Origin: Janibacter sp. Soil728
GTDB lineage: Bacteria > Actinomycetota > Actinomycetes > Actinomycetales > Dermatophilaceae
Direction: 5' to 3'
Length of the DNA stretch: 64,000 nt
Assembly (NCBI RefSeq): GCF_001428305.1
Contig: NZ_LMRZ01000003.1
Span: 1 to 64,000, forward strand
Shown: piece by piece, positions 50,667 through 59,268 of the stretch
How the letters are laid out: every line of letters begins with the position of its first letter
How positions within the stretch are numbered: the stretch's first letter is position 1
The notes under the pieces: generated by a model
Databases searched by the model: none
Seen by the model: the letters and a program-made list of their open reading frames with translations, nothing else
Told to the model about the DNA's origin: nothing
Made by a program: the position numbers and the translations under genes

Positions 50667-52163
50667 ATGACTCCCTTCCCGCTCCCGAAGCCCACGACGG
50701 TGGCCGAGCCGCAACCGGCCCAGGACCTCGGTGGCGTGGTGGTCACCTTCCGCTGCGCCCCCGAGCTGGCCGGCTATGCCGTCCCCGTGATCGACCGTTT
50801 GCGCCAGCACCATGGGGCGAAGGGGGTCGAGCACGGACTGTCGACGCCCTTCGGCTTTTCCCGGTGGCTGCTGCGTCAGGACGGCGAGGCGCAGTACGCG
50901 ATCACCTCGCCCGGCCACGCCGGCGGTGAGGGCACCGGCGGGGTCACCGATGACCTCACCGTGGCGCTGTGGGTCGAGGCGAGCCAGGCCGATGCGGTGC
51001 ACCGGGCCGCGGTCCACCGTCAGCACGTCGACTTCTCCAACGCGGTGTCCTTCACCCGGGCCGCGCTGGCCGCCGTCGAAGGGGGTGGGCCCGGCGAGCT
51101 GGTCCTGCACCGACGCCGCCCATCGGCCGACGGCGACTCGGGCTGGGTCGTGCGGACGGCTGACCCGTCGACGGGGAGCGACGACGTCGAGGACATCCAC
51201 GTCACCGCTGGCCGCCTGGTCGACGTCGCACCCCATCTCGTCCCCTATCTCGCGCTACCGGTCGGGACGGTGGTGCGCGTGGCCGAGGGGCGCTTCCTCG
51301 GGGCGTGGTGGACGGCGTCGAAGGACGGCACCATCACCGCAGCGGACCACCAGCTCCTCGACGAGGAGGGCCACGGCCCGGGCGCGCGTCGCGGCGATGA
51401 CGCCGCGCCTGCGCGCACGACGGTGGAGCGGGTGAGCGAGGGTGTCACGCTGCGAGTGCGCGCTCACCCAGACCTCGCCGGGCTCGCCGAGGCGGTGCTC
51501 GTGGGCTTCGCCGACGGCGCGTCACCGCTCACAGCGGGGTCACGCCTGGAGTCGAGCTATGTCACCTACTCGCTCGCGGAGAGCGACGACGAGAGTGTCC
51601 TGCTCGTCACCGCCCCGGACTTCTCGTCGCCGAGTGCCTACCGCGAGGGGACGAGCGATGACCTGACGGCGGCGCTCGAGGTCGAGGCCGAGCAGGCCGC
51701 ACTGGCCCGTCGCGCCGGTGTCGAGCCGGAGCCGGTCCTGGCGTCGGATGTCATCGCGATCCAGCAGGGTGCGCTCGACGACCTGACGCACCACCGGCTC
51801 ACGTCCTATGTCATGGAGCGGGAGGCTCCCGCCCCGGGCTCGGAGTACCTCGCCGACGGCGCGCGCCGGTCCGGCTGGTCGATCAGCACACCGTCGGCGC
51901 AGTCGGAGCGCTCGCGGGCCGTGGTCCAGGTCGACGCGGGTGAGCTGCAGGCGTGCGACGACATCTTCGCCCCCTACTACGCACTGCCCGTGGGCACGCT
52001 CCTGGAGTTTGCCCACGGCAACCTGCACTCGGCCCACCTGGTCGACGAGGGTGGGTTCGAGGCGCTGGCCCGCCAGCACCCCGAGCGCAGCATGCACGAC
52101 CTGCTCGCCTCGGGTGAGGTCTCGCGGCCACTCTTCGACCCGCACAGCACCCACGCCCCCTGA
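50667..52163 (+). CDS. Paralogue B of the two-fold-repeat protein
   Basis: A 498-residue homologue of the 47621 product with the same two-half plan. Matching blocks include DLGGVVVTFRCAPELAGYAV, DDLTVALWVEASQAD, DSGWVVRTAD, LPVGTVVRVAEGRFLG, LVTAPDFSSPSAYREGTSDD and VDAGELQACDDIFAPYYALP. GGGAGG serves ATG 50667. Conserved Trp/Asp blocks are kept in all four half-domains, so both genes are likely functional. Role unknown; an immunity or chaperone-like role is a guess. Confidence 0.7.
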   Translation: MTPFPLPKPTTVAEPQPAQDLGGVVVTFRCAPELAGYAVPVIDRLRQHHGAKGVEHGLSTPFGFSRWLLRQDGEAQYAITSPGHAGGEGTGGVTDDLTVALWVEASQADAVHRAAVHRQHVDFSNAVSFTRAALAAVEGGGPGELVLHRRRPSADGDSGWVVRTADPSTGSDDVEDIHVTAGRLVDVAPHLVPYLALPVGTVVRVAEGRFLGAWWTASKDGTITAADHQLLDEEGHGPGARRGDDAAPARTTVERVSEGVTLRVRAHPDLAGLAEAVLVGFADGASPLTAGSRLESSYVTYSLAESDDESVLLVTAPDFSSPSAYREGTSDDLTAALEVEAEQAALARRAGVEPEPVLASDVIAIQQGALDDLTHHRLTSYVMEREAPAPGSEYLADGARRSGWSISTPSAQSERSRAVVQVDAGELQACDDIFAPYYALPVGTLLEFAHGNLHSAHLVDEGGFEALARQHPERSMHDLLASGEVSRPLFDPHSTHAP

Positions 52164-52182
52164 GCAGGCCCTCGAGCGACGG

Positions 52183-53313
52183 TCACCACCCGTGGCAGCG
52201 CTCCCACCGCTCGGTGACCGGCTCCCCTTCGCCGGTGACGACCTCGTAGTGGTCGTGCTGAGCCGCCGTGGCGCAGGCGTGGATCGGCAGGATCCGCACC
52301 CGCGTGCCGACGGGCAGGTCGGGCAGCTCGCGCTCGACGCCGGGGCGGATGGCGAGGACGCCGTGCTCCTGGCTCGCCCCGACCATGAGCAGGTCGGGCA
52401 GGACCTCGCCCGCGTCCGTGGTGACGAGGCCGAGGTGCTGGTCGACGGCCTGGGTGCCGGTGCCGCGGTCGCTGGAGGTGGCCGTCCACCCGGCGTCGGT
52501 GAGGATCGACGCGTCGTCGGGGCCGCGGCCGATGACGGTGGCGACGACCGACAGGGCGAGGTCGTCGATCGCGCACACGCCGATGCCGGCCATGACGAGG
52601 TCGAAGAAGACGACATTGCCGGCGCGGACCTCGGTGACGCCGGTGAGGTCGGCCGCGGCGTGGGCGGTCGGGGTCGAGCCGACGCTCACGACAGGGGCGG
52701 CATGGCCGGCGGCCCGCAACCGCTCGGCAGCGTCGACGGTGGCGCGGCGCTCCTGCTCGGCAGCGGCGCGCTGAGCCTGTGGGGTGGTCGCGAAGTAGGA
52801 CCCGCCCGCGTGCGCCATGACCCCACGCGTCTGCGCCCCACCGTCGGTGAGGACGCGCGCGATCTCGAGGAGCTGCGGGTCGTCGGGGAGCACCCCGGCC
52901 CGGTGCCCGTCGGTGTCGATCTCGATGAGCACCGGCAGTGACTCCTCGTGCTCCGTGGCGAAGTCCGCAACCGCCTGCGCCTGAGCAACGGTGTCGAGCA
53001 GGATCGTCAGGTCGATGCCGCGCCGACGCAGCCGCGCGACCCGCTCGAGCTTGGTCGGCGCGATGCCGACGGCGTAGAGGATGTCGGTGTAGCCCGCGTC
53101 GGCGAAGAACTCCGCCTCGGCCAGCGTCGAGACCGTGATCGGCCCGGTCCCGCCGTCGAAGATCATCGCCGTCGGCTCGAGCGCCTTGCTCGTCTTGACG
53201 TGCGGGCGCCAGGTCACGCCGAGGGCGTCGAGGTGGGCCCGCAGGCGGGCGATGTTGCGCTCGACCTTGGCTCGGTCCACGCGGGCGAAGGGAGTGTCCG
53301 GTGACGTCGTCAT
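52183..53313 (-). CDS. D-serine dehydratase-like / D-threonine aldolase family PLP enzyme
   Basis: A 376-residue fold-type III PLP enzyme. The alanine racemase-like barrel contains WRPHVKTSKAL with the PLP lysine, STLAEAEFFADAGYTDILYA and GVMAHAGGSY, then VRAGNVVFFD. The C-terminal domain ends with ILPIHACATAAQHDHY, whose His and Cys bind zinc in eukaryotic-type D-serine dehydratases. Predicted to cleave or dehydrate D-threonine or D-serine. ATG 53313 is chosen, since codons upstream belong to a palindromic repeat. Confidence 0.9.
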   Translation of the reverse strand: MTTSPDTPFARVDRAKVERNIARLRAHLDALGVTWRPHVKTSKALEPTAMIFDGGTGPITVSTLAEAEFFADAGYTDILYAVGIAPTKLERVARLRRRGIDLTILLDTVAQAQAVADFATEHEESLPVLIEIDTDGHRAGVLPDDPQLLEIARVLTDGGAQTRGVMAHAGGSYFATTPQAQRAAAEQERRATVDAAERLRAAGHAAPVVSVGSTPTAHAAADLTGVTEVRAGNVVFFDLVMAGIGVCAIDDLALSVVATVIGRGPDDASILTDAGWTATSSDRGTGTQAVDQHLGLVTTDAGEVLPDLLMVGASQEHGVLAIRPGVERELPDLPVGTRVRILPIHACATAAQHDHYEVVTGEGEPVTERWERCHGW

Positions 53314-53347
53314 GGGGTCATGATGCCCCCAACGCTCCCCGTCTCGA

Positions 53348-53389
53348 ACGGTCCCTGAGGAGGTTGCGCAGCAACCGTCTCGAAGGGTC
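53348..53389. repeat. Dispersed palindromic repeat (GGTTGC/GCAACC core)
   Basis: GGTCCCTGAGGAG, core GGTTGCGCAGCAACC, then GTCTCGAAGGGT. Same flanks as the copies near 23606 and 31031 with a different self-complementary core. It lies between two minus-strand genes and may end the upstream transcript. Confidence 0.8.
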
Positions 53390-53403
53390 CCCGACATGCG
53401 GTC

Positions 53404-54027
53404 TCACGCCGGGTCGTCGGGGAACTGCATCGGCAGCAGGTCCAGCGCCTCGGTGGTCAACCGAGCGGTGCTCTCGAGCAGCTCGTCGACGGTGGCCGAG
53501 CGCAGGAGCGTCTGATGGTCCAGGGCGCCGAGAGGGGCGATGCCCGCCAGCTGCCAGCTGCGGCTGACGGGGTCGTCGGACAGCTCGACGTCGGACGGCC
53601 AGAGATGCTCGTGGTACTCGCTCATCACCGCCAGGGCCCGCCGGACGACGTGCTCGGTCTCCGTCAGTCGGGAGGCCTGCTCGCTGCTCCACTCCAAGGC
53701 CGGCACGAGGCGCACCTCGGCCCGCGGATACGGGTCGTCGGGGAGCCACTGGACGACCTCGAACCGGTCGCCGCCGCGTGCCAGCAGGCCCATCCGACCG
53801 CCCGGCATCGGGCGCAGCTGGTCGATGGTGGCGACGGTGCCGATCGAGAAGCGCTGGTCTCCCCCGCCAACCTCGACGCCGCGCTCGATGAGGACCACCC
53901 CGAACTGCCGGTCGCCGCCCACGACGTCCCGCATCATCGCCAGGTACCGGGGCTCGAAGACCTGCAGGAGCAGGGGGCTCCCAGGGAGCAGGGCTGCCCC
54001 CAGCGGGAACATCGGCAGTAGGTCCAT
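53404..54027 (-). CDS. Lon N-terminal (substrate-binding) domain protein
   Basis: A 207-residue stand-alone LON substrate-binding domain: LLPMFPLGAALLPGSPLLLQ, VFEPRYLAMMRDVV, FGVVLIERG, VATIDQLRPMPGGRMGLL, then a helical bundle. No AAA or protease domain is attached. Stand-alone forms are common in actinobacteria and may select substrates for an unlinked protease. ATG 54027 chosen on family start. Confidence 0.9.
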   Translation of the reverse strand: MDLLPMFPLGAALLPGSPLLLQVFEPRYLAMMRDVVGGDRQFGVVLIERGVEVGGGDQRFSIGTVATIDQLRPMPGGRMGLLARGGDRFEVVQWLPDDPYPRAEVRLVPALEWSSEQASRLTETEHVVRRALAVMSEYHEHLWPSDVELSDDPVSRSWQLAGIAPLGALDHQTLLRSATVDELLESTARLTTEALDLLPMQFPDDPA

Positions 54028-54342
54028 CTGACCAACATGGCACACGTGGCGTCGGACTGGGCGCGCACGGATGCAGAGCGCCATCGGCGCCATCACGAGC
54101 TACCCCGCTGCATCGGACAGCACCGACGAGCCGGCCCAGACCTGCCCGACGGACACTCCTCGCGAGGGCGGCTGGACGTGCTACGCGCCCGATCAGCCCT
54201 GACGGGGACCGAAGTCGATGACGTCGGCGAACCCGCCGGCCCGCTCGTCTGGTGACCAGACGCCCGCAACCATCCAGTCCTCGTGTCCTCGCATCGCCTC
54301 GGCGATGCGCTTGCGGACCTGACCTCGCCACTCCGGTTTCGG
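54028..54342. other. Gap with an in-frame extension behind the serpin-like gene
   Basis: On the minus strand, the frame of the upstream serpin-like gene stays open for 49 codons after its TGA (54345-54343), ending at 54193. The translation is protein-like (PEWRGQVRKRIAEAMRGHED, then WMVAGVWSPDE and GGFADVIDFG). No start with a ribosome-binding site precedes it. It may be a gene remnant or a once-continuous C-terminus. The rest, 54028-54192, holds nothing recognisable. Confidence 0.4.
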
Positions 54343-55818
54343 TCAGACGCTTGGCAGCTCGCCCCGGTTTCTCATCTGCTGCTCCTTGTACCCCCGCAGC
54401 CCGGCCGCCTCCTCGGGGTCTGTGTCAGCAAGCAGCTCGAGTGCTTCCACGTCAGAGTCGCCGTGGTTGGCGCCCCCAATCCAGGCACTGACGAGCGGGA
54501 CGCCCTCCCACGCTCCACCGCGTGCGACGGCGACGACGGCGTGCGGTGCGCGGAAGTCGAGGTCCACCCGCTCCACCTCGACCTGCTTGAGCTGCGGCGG
54601 CATTGACCCCACCCTGTCCAACGCGGTGAGCGCGGCAGCGCGGAACCCGTAGGCGTCGTACTCGGCGCGCACCGTCTGCACGCAACTCGTCACGGCGTCC
54701 GGCTCCTCCGGAAGGATCACTGCGGCTACCTCGGCCACCCCGGGTGCGTCCGTCAGGTCGAGCATCTCCTGGGCCGCCCACGCGGGCACGCGGCTGCGCC
54801 ACTGCTGCGGTCGCCCCATGACGTCGGTCGGCAGGCGCGACCGCTCGCCCTCGGTCATCTGCACGCTCGTGGTTCGGACTCGCCAGCCAAACCCGTTGGC
54901 CTGCAGACCTCCCGGCCGCTCGGCATGCCACAGCCCCCCGTCGTCCAGCAGGGCCACGACCTCGTCGACGGCCTGCCACACCTGCGCGGGCTTGGTCCGC
55001 GGGTGCGCGCGCACGCTGATGACGTCGATGCCGTCCTGCGAGTGCGGCTTGGCCACGACGACCAGCCCCGCGGCGCGGGTCTCGACGATGGTCTGCAGGC
55101 CACCGGTGAGCCTGAGCCACGCGCCATCGGCCACCAGTCGCTCGGTCCACCTCGGCTCGAGGACGAGCGCGGTGGCCAGCACGATCCGGGTCAGCTCGGT
55201 GACCTCGAGCGGGAAGCGATCGATGAGCCCGCGCGTGTACTCCGCCGCCCACGCGTCGAGCGAGGCCTGGTCGGGGATCGGCCGCTCCACCCCTACGGGC
55301 GTCACCGCATCTGCGGCGGCCCACGCCCCGGCGGCCGCGGCAAGGGTCGGGTGCGGCTGCGCGAGCAGGCGCCTCCCTGCGGCACTCGCCTCGTCCAGAG
55401 ACATCCCGAGGATCTCCTCGAGGGAGGCTCGGTCGTCCCCCGTGGCGCGCTCGGCGGCGGAGGCGAGGAGCAGCCAGAGCCCCGCGTGGGAGACCACGGA
55501 GGTCGTGGTCTGGTCGAGCTGCTCACGGCAGCGGGCCGCGTAGCCGGTGATGGCCCGGGCGACGGTCCTGTCCGGTGCCGGCGTCGCGGTGAAGTCCGCT
55601 GGTCCCCCTTCGACCGTCTCCCGCTGGCCGCACGTGAGGCACTCGGCGGTCCACATGCCCGGCACGATGAGGCAGCCACCGAGCCGCTGCCACGGGGTGG
55701 CGGCGACCTGCTCGGCGAGCTCGAGGGGCGGCATCCCCATGACGACCTGGTGGGTCGCGCTCGACCCGCAGCGTCCGCACTGCAGCCTTGTTGACTCATC
55801 GAAGGGGGCTGAATTCAT
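54343..55818 (-). CDS. Serpin-like protein with N-terminal zinc-ribbon cysteines
   Basis: A 491-residue protein. Residues 13-64 hold two cysteine pairs (CGRC and CLTC) likely to bind zinc. The remainder resembles actinobacterial serpin-like proteins: LWLLLASAAERATGDDRASL, EEILGMSLDEA, SLDAWAAEYTRGLIDRFPLE, TELTRIVLATALVLEPRW, and AVDEVVALLDDGG further on. No clear reactive-centre loop or signal peptide, so inhibitory function is doubtful. Its ATG overlaps the stop of the TY-Chap-like gene (ATGA), so the two are co-expressed. Family call tentative. Confidence 0.6.
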   Translation of the reverse strand: MNSAPFDESTRLQCGRCGSSATHQVVMGMPPLELAEQVAATPWQRLGGCLIVPGMWTAECLTCGQRETVEGGPADFTATPAPDRTVARAITGYAARCREQLDQTTTSVVSHAGLWLLLASAAERATGDDRASLEEILGMSLDEASAAGRRLLAQPHPTLAAAAGAWAAADAVTPVGVERPIPDQASLDAWAAEYTRGLIDRFPLEVTELTRIVLATALVLEPRWTERLVADGAWLRLTGGLQTIVETRAAGLVVVAKPHSQDGIDVISVRAHPRTKPAQVWQAVDEVVALLDDGGLWHAERPGGLQANGFGWRVRTTSVQMTEGERSRLPTDVMGRPQQWRSRVPAWAAQEMLDLTDAPGVAEVAAVILPEEPDAVTSCVQTVRAEYDAYGFRAAALTALDRVGSMPPQLKQVEVERVDLDFRAPHAVVAVARGGAWEGVPLVSAWIGGANHGDSDVEALELLADTDPEEAAGLRGYKEQQMRNRGELPSV

Positions 55819-56684
55819 GGGGTCTCCTGACGGTCGCGGGCTTCGGGGAGGATCTCGTCGTCCCAGTCGGCGATGAGTTGGAAGAGCAGGTGGACGTGCT
55901 CGCGCAGATGCTCAGGCACGAAGGGTGTGGCCAGCATGTCGATCATCGCCAGGAGGCTCTCGTCGTCGAGGACTGTGAACTTCACACCGTGGACGGAGCC
56001 GTTGAGTCGATCGGCGATCCGTGTCGCGTCGTCGCAGTCTGCGGCGTGATGATCGAGGGCACAGCAGATGCGGATGCGCGGCACGCTGCAGGATGACCGG
56101 ACCCACACGAAGGTGTCGAGGTACTCGACGTAGACGTCTCCATCATCGGTCCCGTCGATCTCCGCGAGCATGGGACGCAGGGCGATATCGACGAGCTCGT
56201 TGACTTCCGCCCTGCTGGTGGGTCGGGCTCCATCGGCGTGGACGGGGCTGGCCTGCCAAGGCTCGACGGACGGCGGCGTGAGCTCATCAGACAGGCTCGT
56301 CAGCAGCGCCGGGTGGACGATGCCGAAGACGTCGCGCAGCACGCTGATGACCACCGTGGCCGGCTCGTCGGGGCGACACTCGTCGTAGTACTTCCCGTAG
56401 GTCGGCTCCTGCCGCGTGGGGCACACCATCCCCCAGCGACGGATGGCCGCCTGCTGACGACGGTTCATCCGCCACTCGCGCGCGAGCGTCATATTGCTCG
56501 CGACCTCGACGAGCACCTGAGGGCGCACGAAGTTGAGCTCGACGAAGGGGGTGTCTCCCTCGACGTCCTCGCTCGTCCGGTCGAGCGAGATGCGGAAGAT
56601 GTTGTCACCGTCCCACTCCTCGATGACCGTGACCAGGCGCTCGTGGAAGTCCCTCCACGCCGCCTCGACCTGCTCGTCGAACAT
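55815..56684 (-). CDS. TY-Chap (YbjN/CesT-like peptide-binding chaperone) protein
   Basis: A 289-residue cytoplasmic protein that reads as two YbjN/CesT-like alpha-beta domains. The first starts AWRDFHERLVTVIEEWDGDN, with VEVASNMTLAREWRM and a WGMVCPT turn. The second has VEYLDTFVWVRSS and VKFTVLDDESLLAMIDMLA. Actinobacterial TY-Chap proteins are predicted chaperones of secreted or toxin proteins. ATG 56684 with GGGGAG is preferred to an upstream start. Translationally coupled to the serpin-like gene. Confidence 0.6.
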   Translation of the reverse strand: MFDEQVEAAWRDFHERLVTVIEEWDGDNIFRISLDRTSEDVEGDTPFVELNFVRPQVLVEVASNMTLAREWRMNRRQQAAIRRWGMVCPTRQEPTYGKYYDECRPDEPATVVISVLRDVFGIVHPALLTSLSDELTPPSVEPWQASPVHADGARPTSRAEVNELVDIALRPMLAEIDGTDDGDVYVEYLDTFVWVRSSCSVPRIRICCALDHHAADCDDATRIADRLNGSVHGVKFTVLDDESLLAMIDMLATPFVPEHLREHVHLLFQLIADWDDEILPEARDRQETP

Positions 56685-56770
56685 GCCCCGCTCCCCTCTC
56701 GACCCTTGAGCAAGGCTAGGTGGCAGCACCGACAACGGTCCTCTGCTCCGTTACGTGGATGTCGCGCAGG

Positions 56771-58147
56771 TCAGGGCATGCCGGCGAGCTCTGCCATGCG
56801 GGTCAGCGCCGGCCCGGCGCTGGCGCGTAGCCTGCCCAGCACCTGCTGCATGGCCTCGGACTCGGCCAGCTCCGGCGGTGTGCGGGCTGGGTTGAGCGCC
56901 ACCGTGTCCGCCCATGCCTTGAGGTGGGGATCGCTGGCGAAGGCAGCTCCGGCGCGAGCGCCGATCACCTGCATCGCGAGCCAGTCGGTCGGGGTGTCGG
57001 AGTAGGGCGAAGGGGGGCACAGCCGGTTCTTCTCCACGTCACTGGAGATCGTCGCCTCTGCATGACCCGCGAGCGCCGCGCCGAAGCACGGGAAGCCGGT
57101 CCGGATCGGTTGCAGGGTGATGACTTCCGGCTGCCAGATCGGGACCAGCGGCGGGTACCGCAGCCCGGAGGCGGCGCAGTGCACGACGAGGGCGTCGGGG
57201 GCGACCTGCACGCTCCCGTCGGCGCAGACGACGCGCCCCTGCTCGACGGCCAGCACGTGGCCCAGGCGTACGACGTGCTCGATGGTGCGCAGTACGTCGA
57301 GCTCCCACGTGGCCAGGGTCGGCGTCTTGGCCATCGTCGGCGTGACCGTCGGGTCGATCCGCAGCAGGACACCCCGCTCCTCCAGACCCAAGAAGATCTC
57401 ATCGGCCGTGGCCGCCGTGGCCGCGACCTCCATGACGTCGGCGGCGGCGCCGAGGAAGATCCGTGGGTCGGGTTGGATCATCGCGCGGTTGAGCATCCAC
57501 GGCTCCCGGGAGCGCACCCAGCAGATCCGGTCGGGGTCGACGCCGCGGTCGAGCAGCCAGATGCACGCGTCGGTCGCCGTCTTGCCGGACCCGACGACCA
57601 CGTACTCGGAGGGTGCGTCGGCCACCCGCACGAGCTCGTTGACCGGGATGACCCTGGCTCCCGTGTCCACGGCGAAGGGAGGCATCGTGGTGGCGGGGAT
57701 GTGCGGTGAGAGGTAGTGCGCGTTGACCACCCGGGCGGGACCGCGCACGTTGTGCCGCTCCCCCGAGATCGTCGAGACGCACCGCCCGTCGTCCGTCCAC
57801 ACGTAGCCGGGCATGAAGCTCACCCGGCCCGAGGCCACCAGGCGCTCGGTGAGGACGGAGTCGTAGTACGCGCAGATCTGCGCGGCGGTGGCCCGCTCGT
57901 GCAACCCACGCTCCGGCCCGTGCTGCTGTGCGCGTCCGTCGCCGAGGAGCGTGGAGGCCACCCCGTAGAAGGCCGAGGCCTGGTGCAACCGGACGAAGGG
58001 GTAGGCGTCCAGCCAGTGCCCGCCGGGCGCGTGCCGCCGGTCGAGGAGGGCGACCCGCACGTCGGCGTGGCTGATGAGCGCGTCGGTGAAGGCCATGCCC
58101 ATGGCCCCCGCACCGACCACGACGTAGTCGGCCTCGATGGTGCCCAT
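56771..58147 (-). CDS. FAD-dependent oxidoreductase (flavin monooxygenase-like)
   Basis: A 458-residue two-dinucleotide-binding flavoprotein: YVVVGAGAMGMAFTDALISH (FAD), DRRHAPGGHWLDAYPFVRLH, then EYVVVGSGKTATDACIWLLD (NADP-like). DAYPFVRLHQAS is typical of a large actinobacterial group annotated as NAD(P)-binding or FAD-NAD(P) proteins. No FxGxxxHxxxY Baeyer-Villiger fingerprint is seen. Reaction unknown. Stands alone. Confidence 0.82.
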   Translation of the reverse strand: MGTIEADYVVVGAGAMGMAFTDALISHADVRVALLDRRHAPGGHWLDAYPFVRLHQASAFYGVASTLLGDGRAQQHGPERGLHERATAAQICAYYDSVLTERLVASGRVSFMPGYVWTDDGRCVSTISGERHNVRGPARVVNAHYLSPHIPATTMPPFAVDTGARVIPVNELVRVADAPSEYVVVGSGKTATDACIWLLDRGVDPDRICWVRSREPWMLNRAMIQPDPRIFLGAAADVMEVAATAATADEIFLGLEERGVLLRIDPTVTPTMAKTPTLATWELDVLRTIEHVVRLGHVLAVEQGRVVCADGSVQVAPDALVVHCAASGLRYPPLVPIWQPEVITLQPIRTGFPCFGAALAGHAEATISSDVEKNRLCPPSPYSDTPTDWLAMQVIGARAGAAFASDPHLKAWADTVALNPARTPPELAESEAMQQVLGRLRASAGPALTRMAELAGMP

Positions 58148-58294
58148 CGCTCAAGCGTCCTCCCGCCGCGGGGGTGGGTCAACGCTGGTGCTCCTCGGCT
58201 CACGCCGCGCGGGTCAGGCACCTGAGTCAGCACGGCCCAGGCGTCGAGCCCAAGGGCTTGACCACAGGTTGGCGGTGCTTGCTCCGCCAACAAC

Positions 58295-58591
58295 TCACGG
58301 CCCTATGTCACCGTGCGGCTCATCACCAGCCTCACCTCTGGGCGACCACATGGGCCAAAAGAGCTGGCCTTTGCCACGAGTCCTTTTGACCTCCACCTGC
58401 CAGGCCCTTGCTGCCCGATTCAGCGCTTGCCAGTGAGGGTCCGACAAGGGCGGTCCCATGAGCTCATCGCAGCAGTCGCATCGTCGGAGCTCGTCTACCC
58501 GACAAGCTTCCTGCTCCTGCCACCTCCGCAGCACCCGTGCGAAAAGGCCTGCCAGCACCCCCGCCCCGACCCCCTCGTGACGCTCGGTCAT
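58295..58591 (-). CDS. Small CxxC protein of unknown function
   Basis: A 98-residue basic protein: GVLAGLFARVLRRWQEQEAC, then RRCDCCDELMGPPLSD and a Trp-rich tail (HWQALNRAARAWQVEV, WPMWSPRG). CDCC gives a single CX2C-like pair. ATG 58591 has GGGAGGGG 5 nt upstream. It follows the 199-residue unknown gene by 77 bp in the same direction and may be the last gene of the operon. The remaining bases 58148-58294 show nothing. Confidence 0.55.
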   Translation of the reverse strand: MTERHEGVGAGVLAGLFARVLRRWQEQEACRVDELRRCDCCDELMGPPLSDPHWQALNRAARAWQVEVKRTRGKGQLFWPMWSPRGEAGDEPHGDIGP

Positions 58592-58668
58592 GCCAACCCC
58601 TCCCAGCACTCCCACGCCCGACAACGTTGCTCAGCGCCCACCTTCAATGCCCTGTCCGCCATGTCGTC

Positions 58669-59268
58669 TCACCTCTGGTCGTGACGTTCCCGAAGCCATT
58701 CATAGGCCACCTGCGCATCACGTCCTGGCCGCTCCAGGATGCGATCGCGAGCTTCAGTCGAGAGCGGCTCCGCGTGGCTGGAGGACTGCTCCCACAGCGC
58801 GAGGAAGAGTACGTCCACTCCGCCGACCTCTGCGACGAGGGTGCGCATCACGGCCCTGGCCCGTTGCTCGACACACTGACGGAGCAAGACGTGTCTGCTC
58901 TCCGCGTAGGTCCACTGCCCCACGTCGTGCCGAGCCGCCCAGCGTCCCAAGGCGATGTCATCAAGGAAGTCGACGACATCAGATGGATCGTGCGGGTCGA
59001 CCAACTGCTCTTGCCCCGTGGTGCGAACCTCGTTGAAGAGTTCGCTCTCGTAGGCCAACGCCAGCAACGTGAGGACATGATCTGTCACGTTGTCAGCTTC
59101 GCCGTCGATCTCCTCGGGAACTACGCCTGCGGCGGCCAGCGACATCCACGCCCATGCTGCCCACCGGACGTCGCCGTGGCTGCCCCAGTATCGAAAGCAT
59201 GTCCCCATGAGCAAGTGGAGGGCGTCAGGTCCCGTCGTCACACGTTGCGGCTGCACCATGCCCGTCAC
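58669..59268 (-). CDS. Hypothetical protein coupled to the ExoVII-like gene
   Basis: A 199-residue, mostly helical cytoplasmic protein (WAAWAWMSLAAAGVVPEEID, HVLTLLALAYESELFNEVRT, SRHVLLRQCVEQRARAVMRT). No family recognised. GTG 59268 shares GTGA with the stop of the ExoVII-like gene, so the two are translated together; ATG 59259 is the alternative. Tight coupling suggests a partner or regulator of the nuclease. Confidence 0.75.
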   Translation of the reverse strand: MTGMVQPQRVTTGPDALHLLMGTCFRYWGSHGDVRWAAWAWMSLAAAGVVPEEIDGEADNVTDHVLTLLALAYESELFNEVRTTGQEQLVDPHDPSDVVDFLDDIALGRWAARHDVGQWTYAESRHVLLRQCVEQRARAVMRTLVAEVGGVDVLFLALWEQSSSHAEPLSTEARDRILERPGRDAQVAYEWLRERHDQR

